From the NCBI GenBank assembly GCA_016704325.1, contig JADJAG010000006.1, positions 62,001-126,000 on the forward strand: DNA of 64,000 nt, given 5' to 3'. A program made the position numbers and the translations under genes. This document shows, piece after piece, positions 28,095 to 36,328 of this stretch. Positions within the stretch are counted from its first letter, which is position 1. Each line of letters starts with the position of its first letter. The DNA comes from Chitinophagaceae bacterium. GTDB taxonomy: Bacteria > Bacteroidota > Bacteroidia > Chitinophagales > UBA10324. The notes below the pieces were generated by a model. It made no database searches. It was not told where the DNA came from and saw only the letters and a program-made list of their open reading frames with translations.

Positions 28095-29945
28095 TCAAAA
28101 AGAAATAAACTGGTTAAATAGTTTTTGAAGGTATGCTTTCCCATCTGCCACTTCGGATGCTGTAAGAGTTGAATACGTCACGCTGTCTGTCTTAAAATCA
28201 AACAGCATAGTCCCCTTATTTGTCATCCATCCGAAAGCATCATCGCTGGTGTAATACGCAAAATTCTTTCTGTATGGATTCAACAGGTTATTGCTCCAGG
28301 TAAAAGCTTCAGATGAAATTTCCAGCTGTGATAAAATAGTAGCCGGCAGGTCGGTTTGCATACCGAGGTTTTCGATTTTCCTGCCTCTGAAAACCGGATT
28401 AATTACTTCACCAAAAAAAATGACCGGTATGTGGAAGCGGGCAGGTTCTCTTGGATTCCTGTTTCGTGGCTGCAGATGTCCGTGATCAGCAACCAGGATA
28501 AACAGCGTATTCGCATACCAGGGTGCATTTTTTATACTATTAAAATACGCTTGTAAAGAAAGGTCTGTATATGCACAGGAGTTTTTGAATTTTGACGGCA
28601 CATCATTGCCCGGAAATTTTGTTTCCATTGGTACGGTAAATGGTTCATGGCTACTCAATGATAGAATGATGGAAAGGAAAGGCTCCTGCTCCTTTTGTAT
28701 AGCAACAGCCTGTTGTTGAAAAACATAACCATCATGGGCACCCCATTTTGCATTCATCTCATCTGCATCGAATGAAGATTTATCAGTGATATTGATAATT
28801 CCTGACTGCAACAGGTAGGCCTTCATATTTGCAAAGCCTGTTTCACCACCATAAAAAAAGGAGTTCTGATAGCCATGGCTGGCCAGTACTTCCGGTAAAA
28901 ATTGTAGAGATTTATACTTCTCCGGCGACATGATAACTGAAAAGTTTGGTTGTGCAGGAAAGCCGCTTAACACACTGGCAAGACCCTGATCTGTCCTGAA
29001 TCCCTGTGAGTAAATACTGCTGAAGAGTATTCCATTATATGCCAGGCTATCCAAAAAGGGAGTTACATTTTTTTCGCCACCCAAAGATTCCACCACGTCG
29101 GCCGTAAAACTTTCCAATAGAAATATCACGATATTCGGACGAGTGGTTGTCAGTACCCGAAAGGTGGTGTCTTTTTCAGGAACAAAAAGTTGTGCTATCC
29201 TGGCGTTGGCCTCTTCATCGGTGAAAAACCGGTATGGATGATCTTGTTGATACCTGCCGGTGCCAAGCGTTTTTTTTCCGGCATTCCAAAAAGTATTTAC
29301 GGCAGCGTCATTCGCTGGCTGGTGTTTTGAAAAGTAGGCACTGCTTTCATTGATCGGTATCTGTTGCCACCCGCCGCGAATTCCAATGACCAACACAACA
29401 ATTAACAATAAATGAAAAACGGTCAATGGTAATCTTAACGTCGGACTAAGCCTATATGAAAATGAAACGGGCTTTAAGACCTGGCGCAATAATATCAATC
29501 CCACAGTTACCTGTAAAATCACAATTACCAATAGAAGCAGCACGGCAGGCAAATCAGTAAATGCTGCGCCCTGGCCGGCAAATTCCAGGTATTGCAAGGC
29601 ACGATAGCTGAGTTTAGTACCCCAGTCGGTGTAAATGGCAAGATCGTACACGCAGATGAATGAAGTGAGTATCAGCAACAACAAACAATAGATAAAAACG
29701 AATTGCCTGAAAAATGAAAAAGCAATAAACTGTTGCAGCAACAATAACAGCACAGGCAGCAGCATCAAATAACTGATTGCTGAAACATCCAATGCAAAAC
29801 CATGCAGGAAGGAAGCTGCTGTGTCAACTGCCGGTACATCATTAAACTTGTTGAAGAAATAAATGATGAATACCATTCTGTTCATTAAGAAAATGAACCA
29901 CCAGAAGAGGAACATTTTTAGAATCAACAGGAGATATTGGCGCAT
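28095..29945 (-). CDS. LTA synthase-like membrane sulfatase
   Basis: A 616-residue protein with five predicted N-terminal membrane helices (to about residue 190) and a periplasmic alkaline-phosphatase-superfamily domain. Metal and catalytic residues are visible: Glu278 in FLLESF, nucleophile Thr318 in GFRTDQGL and VADHGH further on. This is the lipoteichoic acid synthase/phosphoethanolamine-transferase layout. In a Gram-negative bacterium the product is more likely a phosphoglycerol or similar modification of envelope glycans. It is convergent with the TPR-protein gene; the gap of 49 bases holds an AT-rich imperfect hairpin. Confidence 0.85.
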   Translation of the reverse strand: MRQYLLLILKMFLFWWFIFLMNRMVFIIYFFNKFNDVPAVDTAASFLHGFALDVSAISYLMLLPVLLLLLQQFIAFSFFRQFVFIYCLLLLILTSFICVYDLAIYTDWGTKLSYRALQYLEFAGQGAAFTDLPAVLLLLVIVILQVTVGLILLRQVLKPVSFSYRLSPTLRLPLTVFHLLLIVVLVIGIRGGWQQIPINESSAYFSKHQPANDAAVNTFWNAGKKTLGTGRYQQDHPYRFFTDEEANARIAQLFVPEKDTTFRVLTTTRPNIVIFLLESFTADVVESLGGEKNVTPFLDSLAYNGILFSSIYSQGFRTDQGLASVLSGFPAQPNFSVIMSPEKYKSLQFLPEVLASHGYQNSFFYGGETGFANMKAYLLQSGIINITDKSSFDADEMNAKWGAHDGYVFQQQAVAIQKEQEPFLSIILSLSSHEPFTVPMETKFPGNDVPSKFKNSCAYTDLSLQAYFNSIKNAPWYANTLFILVADHGHLQPRNRNPREPARFHIPVIFFGEVINPVFRGRKIENLGMQTDLPATILSQLEISSEAFTWSNNLLNPYRKNFAYYTSDDAFGWMTNKGTMLFDFKTDSVTYSTLTASEVADGKAYLQKLFNQFISF

Positions 29946-30025
29946 AATGGTTGCAGGAATAAGTGCATGTAAAGCAATCGCGAAATTAATGCTTTTGTTG
30001 TCGCTTGAAAGAATGGATAATTATA

Positions 30026-30239
30026 GGGTGTACGACAATTCTTTCATCTTGTTAAGCAAGTGTTGGGGGGTTCATGGATAAATGGATAAATTGCTAAATT
30101 GCTAAATTGCTAAATTGCTGCGGCGAAGCCGATCTATTGTAAGTCTTAAGTCTTAAGTCTTGAGTCTTAAGTCTTGGTTCCTGGTTCCTGGTTCCTGGTT
30201 CACTCAACACTCAACAATCAACACTCAATATCCAATGAC
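30026..30239. mobile_element. MITE-like element C, right end truncated
   Basis: Starts with GGGTGTACGACAATTC, shared with element F, followed by TTTCATCTTGTTAAGCAA and five 8-base units (TAAATGGA, then TAAATTGC four times, 30079-30118). GCGGCGAAGCCGATC and the heptad array follow. The expected right end TTGTCGTACACCC is missing: homology stops after TATCCAA near 30236, four to seven bases before the acyltransferase stop codon. A deletion joined the element to that gene's end. Confidence 0.6.
30140..30230. repeat. Array of thirteen consecutive 7-base units
   Basis: Ninety-one bases divide without remainder into heptads: TAAGTCT three times, TGAGTCT, TAAGTCT, TGGTTCC three times, TGGTTCA, CTCAACA twice, ATCAACA and CTCAATA. 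The register never slips although the unit sequence changes. It lies within element C. Confidence 0.85.
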
Positions 30240-30242
30240 AGG

Positions 30243-30794
30243 CTACTCCGGCAACGCAAACATCTCCGGATTATGAGCGGTAATATTTTTATAGAAATCT
30301 GCAATAATCTTAAAGTCCTTTTCTATATCACCACTTGGCATAAACCAGGGACCCATACCGGCTTTTTTCTCTTTAAAGTCGATGTAGGCCATAATCACAG
30401 GCACATTAGCTCCGAGCGCCACATGGTAGAAACCTCTCTTCCAGCGGGTGGTTCGCTTGCGGGTGCCTTCCGGCGGAAAAACAACTATCGCATGTTCATG
30501 GGTATTCAGGTAATCAATCATCGCTTCTACCATACCATTGTGTTTTCCACGATCTACCGGAACTCCGCCTAACCGGAGGAACATTCCCTTTAGCGGCCAC
30601 TTGAATAATTCTTTTTTGGCAAGGTACTTTGCGTCGAACCCTAATAATAGTTTTGCACCTGCACCATAGATGAAATCCCATCCACTGGTATGAGGTGCTA
30701 CAATCATCACACACTTTTTTAACTCTGGCGGCACATTTGCGCCTAGTGTCCAGCCGCGAAACTTGTAGTGCCATTTAAAAAACCGTTCAAACAC
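30243..30794 (-). CDS. 1-acylglycerol-3-phosphate O-acyltransferase-like protein
   Basis: A 183-residue PlsC-type acyltransferase. The catalytic H-x4-D motif appears as HTSGWD (residues 35-40) and the substrate-binding FPPEGTR at about 106-112. Many members act in phospholipid or lipid-A-like acylation; this short soluble-looking form lacks a clear membrane helix and its substrate is unknown. Its stop codon sits a few bases from truncated element C. Confidence 0.85.
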   Translation of the reverse strand: MFERFFKWHYKFRGWTLGANVPPELKKCVMIVAPHTSGWDFIYGAGAKLLLGFDAKYLAKKELFKWPLKGMFLRLGGVPVDRGKHNGMVEAMIDYLNTHEHAIVVFPPEGTRKRTTRWKRGFYHVALGANVPVIMAYIDFKEKKAGMGPWFMPSGDIEKDFKIIADFYKNITAHNPEMFALPE

Positions 30795-30896
30795 AGTAAT
30801 TTTTTTTTCAAGATAGAAATTTTGTCGTGTATAGGGAACAAAAAAAATAGGTGACGGCAGCGTATGTTAAATACATTATCCCGACCTTGAGGTCTC

Positions 30897-31700
30897 ATGC
30901 ATTTCTTTGTTAATGTAAGGTCATCAAGTATTCATGGCATCCGTTTCGGTTCAGGAAAGCAACTGCTCATCTGCTTTCACGGATTTGGAGAGGATGCCGA
31001 AAAATTCCGGGCACTGCATTCCGGATTGTCTGACCGGTATATGTTGATTGCCATTGATCTGCCCTTTCATGGAAATACAAAATGGCAGCAAGATGAATTA
31101 TTTCTGCAGGAAGACCTGAAGTTTTTGATCAACCGTATCCTGGAACGCGAGCAAAGCAAGCGGTTTTCACTGATGGGCTACAGCCTTGGAGGAAAACTGG
31201 TGCTGTCTGCTATTCTGAATTTTGCTTCACAACTTGACAGTATTATCTTAATTGCGCCGGATGGGGTAAAGGCAAATGCCTGGTATAATATTGCTGTGTA
31301 TCCGGAATGGGGAAGAATGTTATTTCTTCGTTTTGTGCAAAAACCTCAGTTTGTTTTTCATATTGCCCGGATTTTAAGATTTATCGGGGTGCTAAGTCAA
31401 CGGTTTTATAAGTTCCTGCAAATGCAAACCAACACGCAAGCTAAACGCCGGAAGGTTTATGATTCATGGCTGACGCTGAAAGATTTTGCGGTGAACCTGG
31501 AGCATGCCAAATCACTGCTGAATCAGTATCGTGTTGAAAGCTATGTTTTTGTAGGAAAGTATGATATGCTCATCACACCCGCGACCGGAGCGAAGTTTGC
31601 CGATGGATTATTGGATTGCAAGTTAATCGTGCTGGAGAAAGGCCATAACCTCGTGACAGAAGCATTGAATGAACCCCTTAAGATTGCCTTACAGAAATGA
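30897..31700 (+). CDS. Alpha/beta hydrolase
   Basis: A 267-residue single-domain alpha/beta hydrolase. The oxyanion region CFHGFGEDAEKF, nucleophile elbow GYSLGG (Ser at about 96), acid in VGKYDMLITP and base in EKGHNLVTE form the standard triad. The substrate is unknown. Its stop overlaps the start of the glycosyltransferase gene by four bases (ATGA), so the two are likely cotranslated. Confidence 0.88.
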   Translation: MHFFVNVRSSSIHGIRFGSGKQLLICFHGFGEDAEKFRALHSGLSDRYMLIAIDLPFHGNTKWQQDELFLQEDLKFLINRILEREQSKRFSLMGYSLGGKLVLSAILNFASQLDSIILIAPDGVKANAWYNIAVYPEWGRMLFLRFVQKPQFVFHIARILRFIGVLSQRFYKFLQMQTNTQAKRRKVYDSWLTLKDFAVNLEHAKSLLNQYRVESYVFVGKYDMLITPATGAKFADGLLDCKLIVLEKGHNLVTEALNEPLKIALQK

Positions 31701-32836
31701 CCATTTACATTATTCTGGTCTTAATACTTACTGTGAGTTATGTGCTTTTTTTTACGGCATGCCTCACAGGATGGGCATTGCTGCCAGATTGGAACAGGAG
31801 TACCAAAGATTGCAACACGAAAGTTTCCATCATTGTTGCTGCACGCAATGAAGAACAACAGATTGGTTTATTGTTGAATGCTATTGCTGCACAAAATTAT
31901 CCACGGGCGCTTTTTGAGCTGATCGTAGTTGATGATAGTTCTGAGGACGACACAGCGGCAATAGTAAACGGATTTTCAATTCTTCCTGTTAAGTTAATTC
32001 GAATGAAAGACCAGGTTGCTGAACTGCGTACAGGCGGAAGCTATAAGAAAAAAGCCCTGCAAGCCGGCATTAAAATGGCTACCGGTGAATTGATTGTTAC
32101 GACGGATGCCGATTGCACCATGAATGCTGATTGGCTGACAACCATCATTACTGCATATGAACACTATCCATGTCATATGATCGTAGCGCCGGTTTTGTTT
32201 ATGAATAGGAAAGGGTGGTTTGAAAGAATTCAGGCACTCGACTTTTTGGGCATGATCGGAATTACAGGCGCAACTTTGCAATTTGGCCTGCCTGCTTTAT
32301 GTAATGGAGCGAACCTTGCTTTTCGTAGACAATCTTTTGTGGAAGTGAAAGGGTATGAAGGTATCAGTGATACGGATTCAGGTGATGATGTGCTATTGAT
32401 GCAGAAGATGGCAAGGCAATGGAAAGACAGCATTTATTTTTTGAAAAATAATAGGGCTGCTGTATATACTTTCGCGCAGCATAGCCTGCTTGCTTTCATC
32501 AGTCAACGTATTCGCTGGGCTTCAAAATCAAAGGCCTACCTCGACAAGAGGGTAGTATTCATTTTATCCATGGTGTATTTATTCAACCTTTCATTGTTGA
32601 GCAGTGCAGTGTTAAGCTTTTTCAGCAGTCAGTATCTTATCTTGTTGATTTTTCAGATGACACTTAAATTAATTTTGGAGTTTTCATTCCTGGGAATGGT
32701 AGCTGCCTATTTTGGACAAAGAAAGTTGCTTTGGCTTTTTTTACCTGCCCAGTTGCTGCACATCCTTTATATTGTGGTGATTGGCGCCTTGGGAAATGTG
32801 ATGCAGACTACCTGGAAAGGCAGAAGAATCCGTTGA
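31697..32836 (+). CDS. Family 2 glycosyltransferase, membrane anchored
   Basis: A 379-residue GT2 protein. One N-terminal membrane helix is followed by the GT-A domain with SIIVAARNEEQQIG, VVDDSSEDDT, the TDADCT metal motif and the processive-type QRIRWASK near residue 275. Three or so C-terminal hydrophobic helices follow (about 287-365). Probable role is sugar transfer onto a lipid or envelope glycan at the inner membrane; donor and acceptor cannot be told. Coupled to the hydrolase gene. Confidence 0.88.
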   Translation: MTIYIILVLILTVSYVLFFTACLTGWALLPDWNRSTKDCNTKVSIIVAARNEEQQIGLLLNAIAAQNYPRALFELIVVDDSSEDDTAAIVNGFSILPVKLIRMKDQVAELRTGGSYKKKALQAGIKMATGELIVTTDADCTMNADWLTTIITAYEHYPCHMIVAPVLFMNRKGWFERIQALDFLGMIGITGATLQFGLPALCNGANLAFRRQSFVEVKGYEGISDTDSGDDVLLMQKMARQWKDSIYFLKNNRAAVYTFAQHSLLAFISQRIRWASKSKAYLDKRVVFILSMVYLFNLSLLSSAVLSFFSSQYLILLIFQMTLKLILEFSFLGMVAAYFGQRKLLWLFLPAQLLHILYIVVIGALGNVMQTTWKGRRIR

Positions 32837-32929
32837 AGCGTTTTGCATTGAAAGAAGGTTACTTAGAAATGACTTTGTATAAATTTGTGATACATCAATC
32901 AGGTAAATGCTTTTAATTTACAAACAATA

Positions 32930-33202
32930 ATGAACGGACTGAATGATACGGAATTCCGGGTAATGGATGAGCTGTATTTTGTTACGGCGTACAACGAACT
33001 TTTAGAGTTGACCGTGTTGGATGAAGGCCTGCTGAATAAAACGCTTTTTGGATTGATTGTTCAAGGTTTGGTTCATCAGATGAAGTACAATGCAAACATT
33101 AACGATTTTGAGAAATTGGAGCAAGCTGACACGGCTTCATTCTTCCAATCAAGTTTTGTTGCTTCTCGGCAGGGCCTGTTGATGCATAACATGCGCAGTT
33201 AG
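32930..33202 (+). CDS. Hypothetical protein
   Basis: A 90-residue, mostly helical, mildly acidic protein beginning MNGLNDTEFRVMDELYFVTA. No family is recognised and no signal or membrane segment is seen. It sits 50 bases before the RsbU-type phosphatase gene on the same strand, so a functional link is possible but unproven. Codon composition looks like that of its neighbours. Confidence 0.6.
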   Translation: MNGLNDTEFRVMDELYFVTAYNELLELTVLDEGLLNKTLFGLIVQGLVHQMKYNANINDFEKLEQADTASFFQSSFVASRQGLLMHNMRS

Positions 33203-33252
33203 CACTGTTACCTGAACAGATGCAGAAAGATAGTAGCTTGCAATAAGAAGAA

Positions 33253-34500
33253 ATGATAATGAAAGCAGTACCGGTAAATGAGGAGCAAAAGACGGAACAA
33301 CTGGAGCAACAACTTCGGGTGAAGGAACGTGAATTGAATTCATTACTTCAGATTACGCAGGCGATCAACAATAATATTTCATCGCAAGGACTCTTGCGCT
33401 TCTATGAGAATTTATTGGTCAACCAGATTGGCGTAGGCAAGGTGGCTGTTTTTATTCATGGTGAGCATTGGGAATGTACCAATGCTTTTGGCATTCAATT
33501 AAATGATGCAGAGGAGAAAATCAGTAAGTACCTCCCGTCGTTTTTACAAATTACCAGGTTGGAGAACAGCAGTCATCCGCTGGCAAAGTATTTTGATGTG
33601 GTAATCCCTGTTTTTCACAAAGACTTTCCGCTTGCCTTTACCTTATTGGGAGACTTCAGAAAGGAATTGCACATTGCCCTTGATGATAAACTCAACTACA
33701 TACAAACTATTTCAAATGTAATAGCGCTGGCTATTGAAAATAAAAGGTTGTTCAGGGCACAGGCATCGCAGAAAATGCTGAAATCGGATTTGGAATTGGC
33801 AGGGCAGATGCAGACCATGCTTATTCCCGGGAAACTGCCGGATGATGAAAGAATTTCAATAGCCGGAGTATACTTGCCTCACCAGGAAGTTGGCGGTGAT
33901 TATTACGACTACATTGAGTTGAATGAGGAAGAGGTTATTTTTTGCATTGGCGACATATCCGGAAAAGGTGTAGCGGCCGCATTACTCATGGCCAATTTTC
34001 AGGCAAGTGTACGCTCCTATGCAGAACAGCAGCCTTCCTTAAAAGCATTGATACACAGCCTTAATGCCAGGGTGAATGAGATTACCAACGGAGAGAAATA
34101 CATTACCTTTTTTATTGCCAAGTATAATTTTACGACACGGGAATTTCAATACATCAATGCCGGACACAACCCTGCCATCTTATATCATGATGGAGAGGCA
34201 AAACTGCTGCAAGAGGGTTGTACCATACTCGGTATGTTTGAAAAGCTGCCTTATGTAAACCTTCAGAGTATCGTTCTCAAACATCGCTTCATTACCTTTT
34301 GTTATACCGATGGCCTGACCGATATAGAAAATGAGGATAAACAGCCGCTTGATATAACAGAAATCATTTCCTTTATTGAAAAGAATAATAACTTGTCACC
34401 TTCTAAGCTGAACAAAAAAATTGTAGATCACCTCGTTGCATTCAAAGGCAAACGTATGATAAGCGACGATATCAGTATGCTTACCTGTCTGGTACATTAA
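33253..34500 (+). CDS. SpoIIE/RsbU-type PP2C phosphatase with GAF-like sensor
   Basis: A 415-residue signalling protein. A short coiled coil (15-40, EQLEQQLRVKERELNSLLQI) leads into a GAF-like sensory domain (about 45-175). A linker helix and the SpoIIE phosphatase domain (200-415) follow, with metal motifs GGDYYDYIEL, IGDISGKGVAAALLMA, NAGHNPAIL and YTDGLTDIENED. Family members dephosphorylate anti-anti-sigma factors in partner-switching pathways. No partner anti-sigma factor is seen nearby. Confidence 0.9.
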   Translation: MIMKAVPVNEEQKTEQLEQQLRVKERELNSLLQITQAINNNISSQGLLRFYENLLVNQIGVGKVAVFIHGEHWECTNAFGIQLNDAEEKISKYLPSFLQITRLENSSHPLAKYFDVVIPVFHKDFPLAFTLLGDFRKELHIALDDKLNYIQTISNVIALAIENKRLFRAQASQKMLKSDLELAGQMQTMLIPGKLPDDERISIAGVYLPHQEVGGDYYDYIELNEEEVIFCIGDISGKGVAAALLMANFQASVRSYAEQQPSLKALIHSLNARVNEITNGEKYITFFIAKYNFTTREFQYINAGHNPAILYHDGEAKLLQEGCTILGMFEKLPYVNLQSIVLKHRFITFCYTDGLTDIENEDKQPLDITEIISFIEKNNNLSPSKLNKKIVDHLVAFKGKRMISDDISMLTCLVH

Positions 34501-34666
34501 AAGGTTCTTTTTGAGGCTTATCAAAATCGGTTGACAAGAATCTTACAATTACCGCAGCCATTTCAAATTGTACAATCAATAACTTTGTAATGAATTCATA
34601 TCAGCCGTTATGGGTGTACGAAAATTTGAATATTGAATATGGAATATTGAATATTGAGGTTGTGTG

Positions 34667-34705
34667 GTTGACTGAAATAGGTTGACCTTTTTTAACTGAT
34701 TTTTC
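34667..34705. repeat. Orphan copy of the IS3 left end
   Basis: Thirty-nine bases here (beginning GTTGACTGAAATAGGTTGAC) are identical to 34775-34813 apart from the first base, the left end of the nearby IS element. The copy is separated from that end by about 70 bases of element D sequence. It indicates a second, mostly deleted insertion or an aberrant transposition event. Confidence 0.8.
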
Positions 34706-34963
34706 AAAATTGCAATGCAGATCGATTGTTACTATTTGTCTTAAGTCTTGAGTCTTAAGTCTTGGATCTTTGTCGTTGACTGAAATAGGTTGACCTTTTT
34801 TAACTGATTTTTCTGTTTTTCAATTACTTTTCAATGTTACTATTACTATTAATGATGTGGGAAAGTGAAAAAAATTCCCGTAAAAAATAATTGACTTTTT
34901 TCACTTTTCCATATCATCATTTATTAACTTTTTTTAGCGGTGATGGCATATCCGTCATGGATT

Positions 34964-35840
34964 TTAGTTTAGGTCGTTGACGTTTGGTTTGTTGACTGAT
35001 CTGTGCTGCAAATATTGAGGGGTCATCATCTTCAAGCTACTATGTGGTTTTTCGTTGTTGTAGTAGCCGATGATTTTACGCGTTAATGATTGAAGATTAG
35101 CTGATGTTACATCCAACTCGGAAAAGTACTGATTTTTTTATCGTGCCTTGCACTCGTTCTACATAAGCGTTTTGCTGCGGAAGTTTGCCCATGCTGATCT
35201 TCATGCCATTATCGTTAAGTCGCTTTTTTGTGCCGCACTGATGTATTGACTGCCTCGATCCGAATGGAAGATACATCCTTTGATACACGTACCTTGCCTT
35301 GCCCGCAGGGCCTTCTTAAAGCAGATCGTGACTTGCTCAGCCGTTAAGCGGTTGGAAAGATGCAACAGAGTAGTTTCTCGAATACACATCTTCAATGGTG
35401 ACTCCGTAAAAATGTTGTTGCTCAATACCTAAATAAAAGATATCGGATTGCCATACCTGGTTGATGTTGCCTAGCACTCCTTGCGGGGGTTCGGAAATAC
35501 TTCTACCAGCTGGCTCCACGGGTCTTGATCATGCTGCGCTTGCGTTTTAGTTTGAAACCATTGGCAAATCCAATTTGCTCGAACTGCCCTCGGCAGCCGC
35601 AATGGGCTGCGTAGTACATCTACGGCAGCCCATCGCTTTGTGATGCTTGCGGATCTTATTGATCTGGTTTACCACTTGCGCACACACTTCCGTCTGCTGT
35701 TGCTGGCGTTTGCGATATTTCCATAACGCTTGCTTGCTTAAGCCCGTAACCTCGTACAGTGCTTTCATTTTGTATCCGTGTTTGATCCTTTGATGGATCC
35801 GGTACCATTCAAGTGCCGGCTTAATGAATTTTTTTAGATC
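34964..35840 (-). pseudogene. IS3 transposase OrfB, frameshifted
   Basis: The integrase-type transposase can be followed in pieces across three frames. MKALYEVTGLSKQALWKYRK opens the readable part. VWQSDIFYLGIEQQHFYGV carries the first Asp, FHSDRGSQYIS the second Asp, and QNAYVERVQGTIK the Glu. YYNNEKPHSSLKMMTPQYL ends at a stop at 34964. All three DDE residues survive, but at least three frame shifts and an internal stop separate the pieces. It is non-functional as it stands. Confidence 0.85.
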
Positions 35841-36196
35841 CGCCCGTATTCTTCATTGGCCAACTCAATGACCTTGTTGAGTAAATCCATCTCCAGCTGC
35901 TTACGACCCAGCGCTGCTTCTAATTCTTTGATGCGCTGTTCCAATTGCTTACTTCGGTATGCTTCGCTTTTTTCTTCCACAATCAATGTTTTATTCTTCA
36001 CCAAATATCGGCTATAACGTCCTAACCAGTTGTAGATGCTTTGTTCACTCACTTGCAATTCACGCGATGCTTCCAGCACCGTACATCGACCCAGCTCTAT
36101 ATCCTTAACTGTTTGCTTTCGAATATCCTCGCTGAATATCCTGTGAACGCGTAAACCTGTCTTTTTTGATGATTTTCTCTTGTTACCGTTGACCAT
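35834..36196 (-). CDS. IS3-family transposase OrfA
   Basis: A 120-residue helix-turn-helix protein. The HTH is at about 20-62 (FSEDIRKQTVKDIELGRCTV through VSEQSIYNWLGRY), and a leucine-zipper-like helix follows at about 85-115 (QLEQRIKELEAALGRKQLEM). It binds the IS ends and normally combines with OrfB. It appears intact, but its partner is broken, so it may at most act on related copies elsewhere. Confidence 0.88.
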   Translation of the reverse strand: MVNGNKRKSSKKTGLRVHRIFSEDIRKQTVKDIELGRCTVLEASRELQVSEQSIYNWLGRYSRYLVKNKTLIVEEKSEAYRSKQLEQRIKELEAALGRKQLEMDLLNKVIELANEEYGRI

Positions 36197-36328
36197 GTTT
36201 TTACCCTTTTTTTGGTCAACCTATTTCAGTCACGGACACTTGTGTCTTATGTATTTGAGTATGGGAGTAAAGTAGATTAGGGATTACAGAATTACAAGTG
36301 ATCGGCTTCGCCGCAACAATTTAACAAT

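Larger units (their letters stand above)
34777..36233 (-). mobile_element. IS3-family insertion sequence, degraded
   Basis: The 1457-base element is bounded by perfect 19-base inverted repeats, TGACTGAAATAGGTTGACC at 34777-34795 and its complement at 36215-36233, starting TG and ending CA as in IS3. It carries an intact orfA and a frameshifted orfB on the minus strand. No convincing 3-4-base target duplication was seen, and it should be unable to transpose by itself. Confidence 0.88.

Noticed and set aside
28068..28105. Terminator between the TPR and LTA-synthase-like genes
   Set aside because: An AT-only imperfect hairpin (TTTTTGA/TCAAAAA) is present but lacks a GC stem; kept as a remark, not a feature.
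30079..30230. Possible CRISPR array
   Set aside because: Units of 7 and 8 bases without spacers, and no cas genes nearby; these are tandem arrays inside a repeat element.
34612..34628. Target duplication for element D (GCCGTTAT)
   Set aside because: The eight bases left of the end are not repeated near 36376; the other end is lost.
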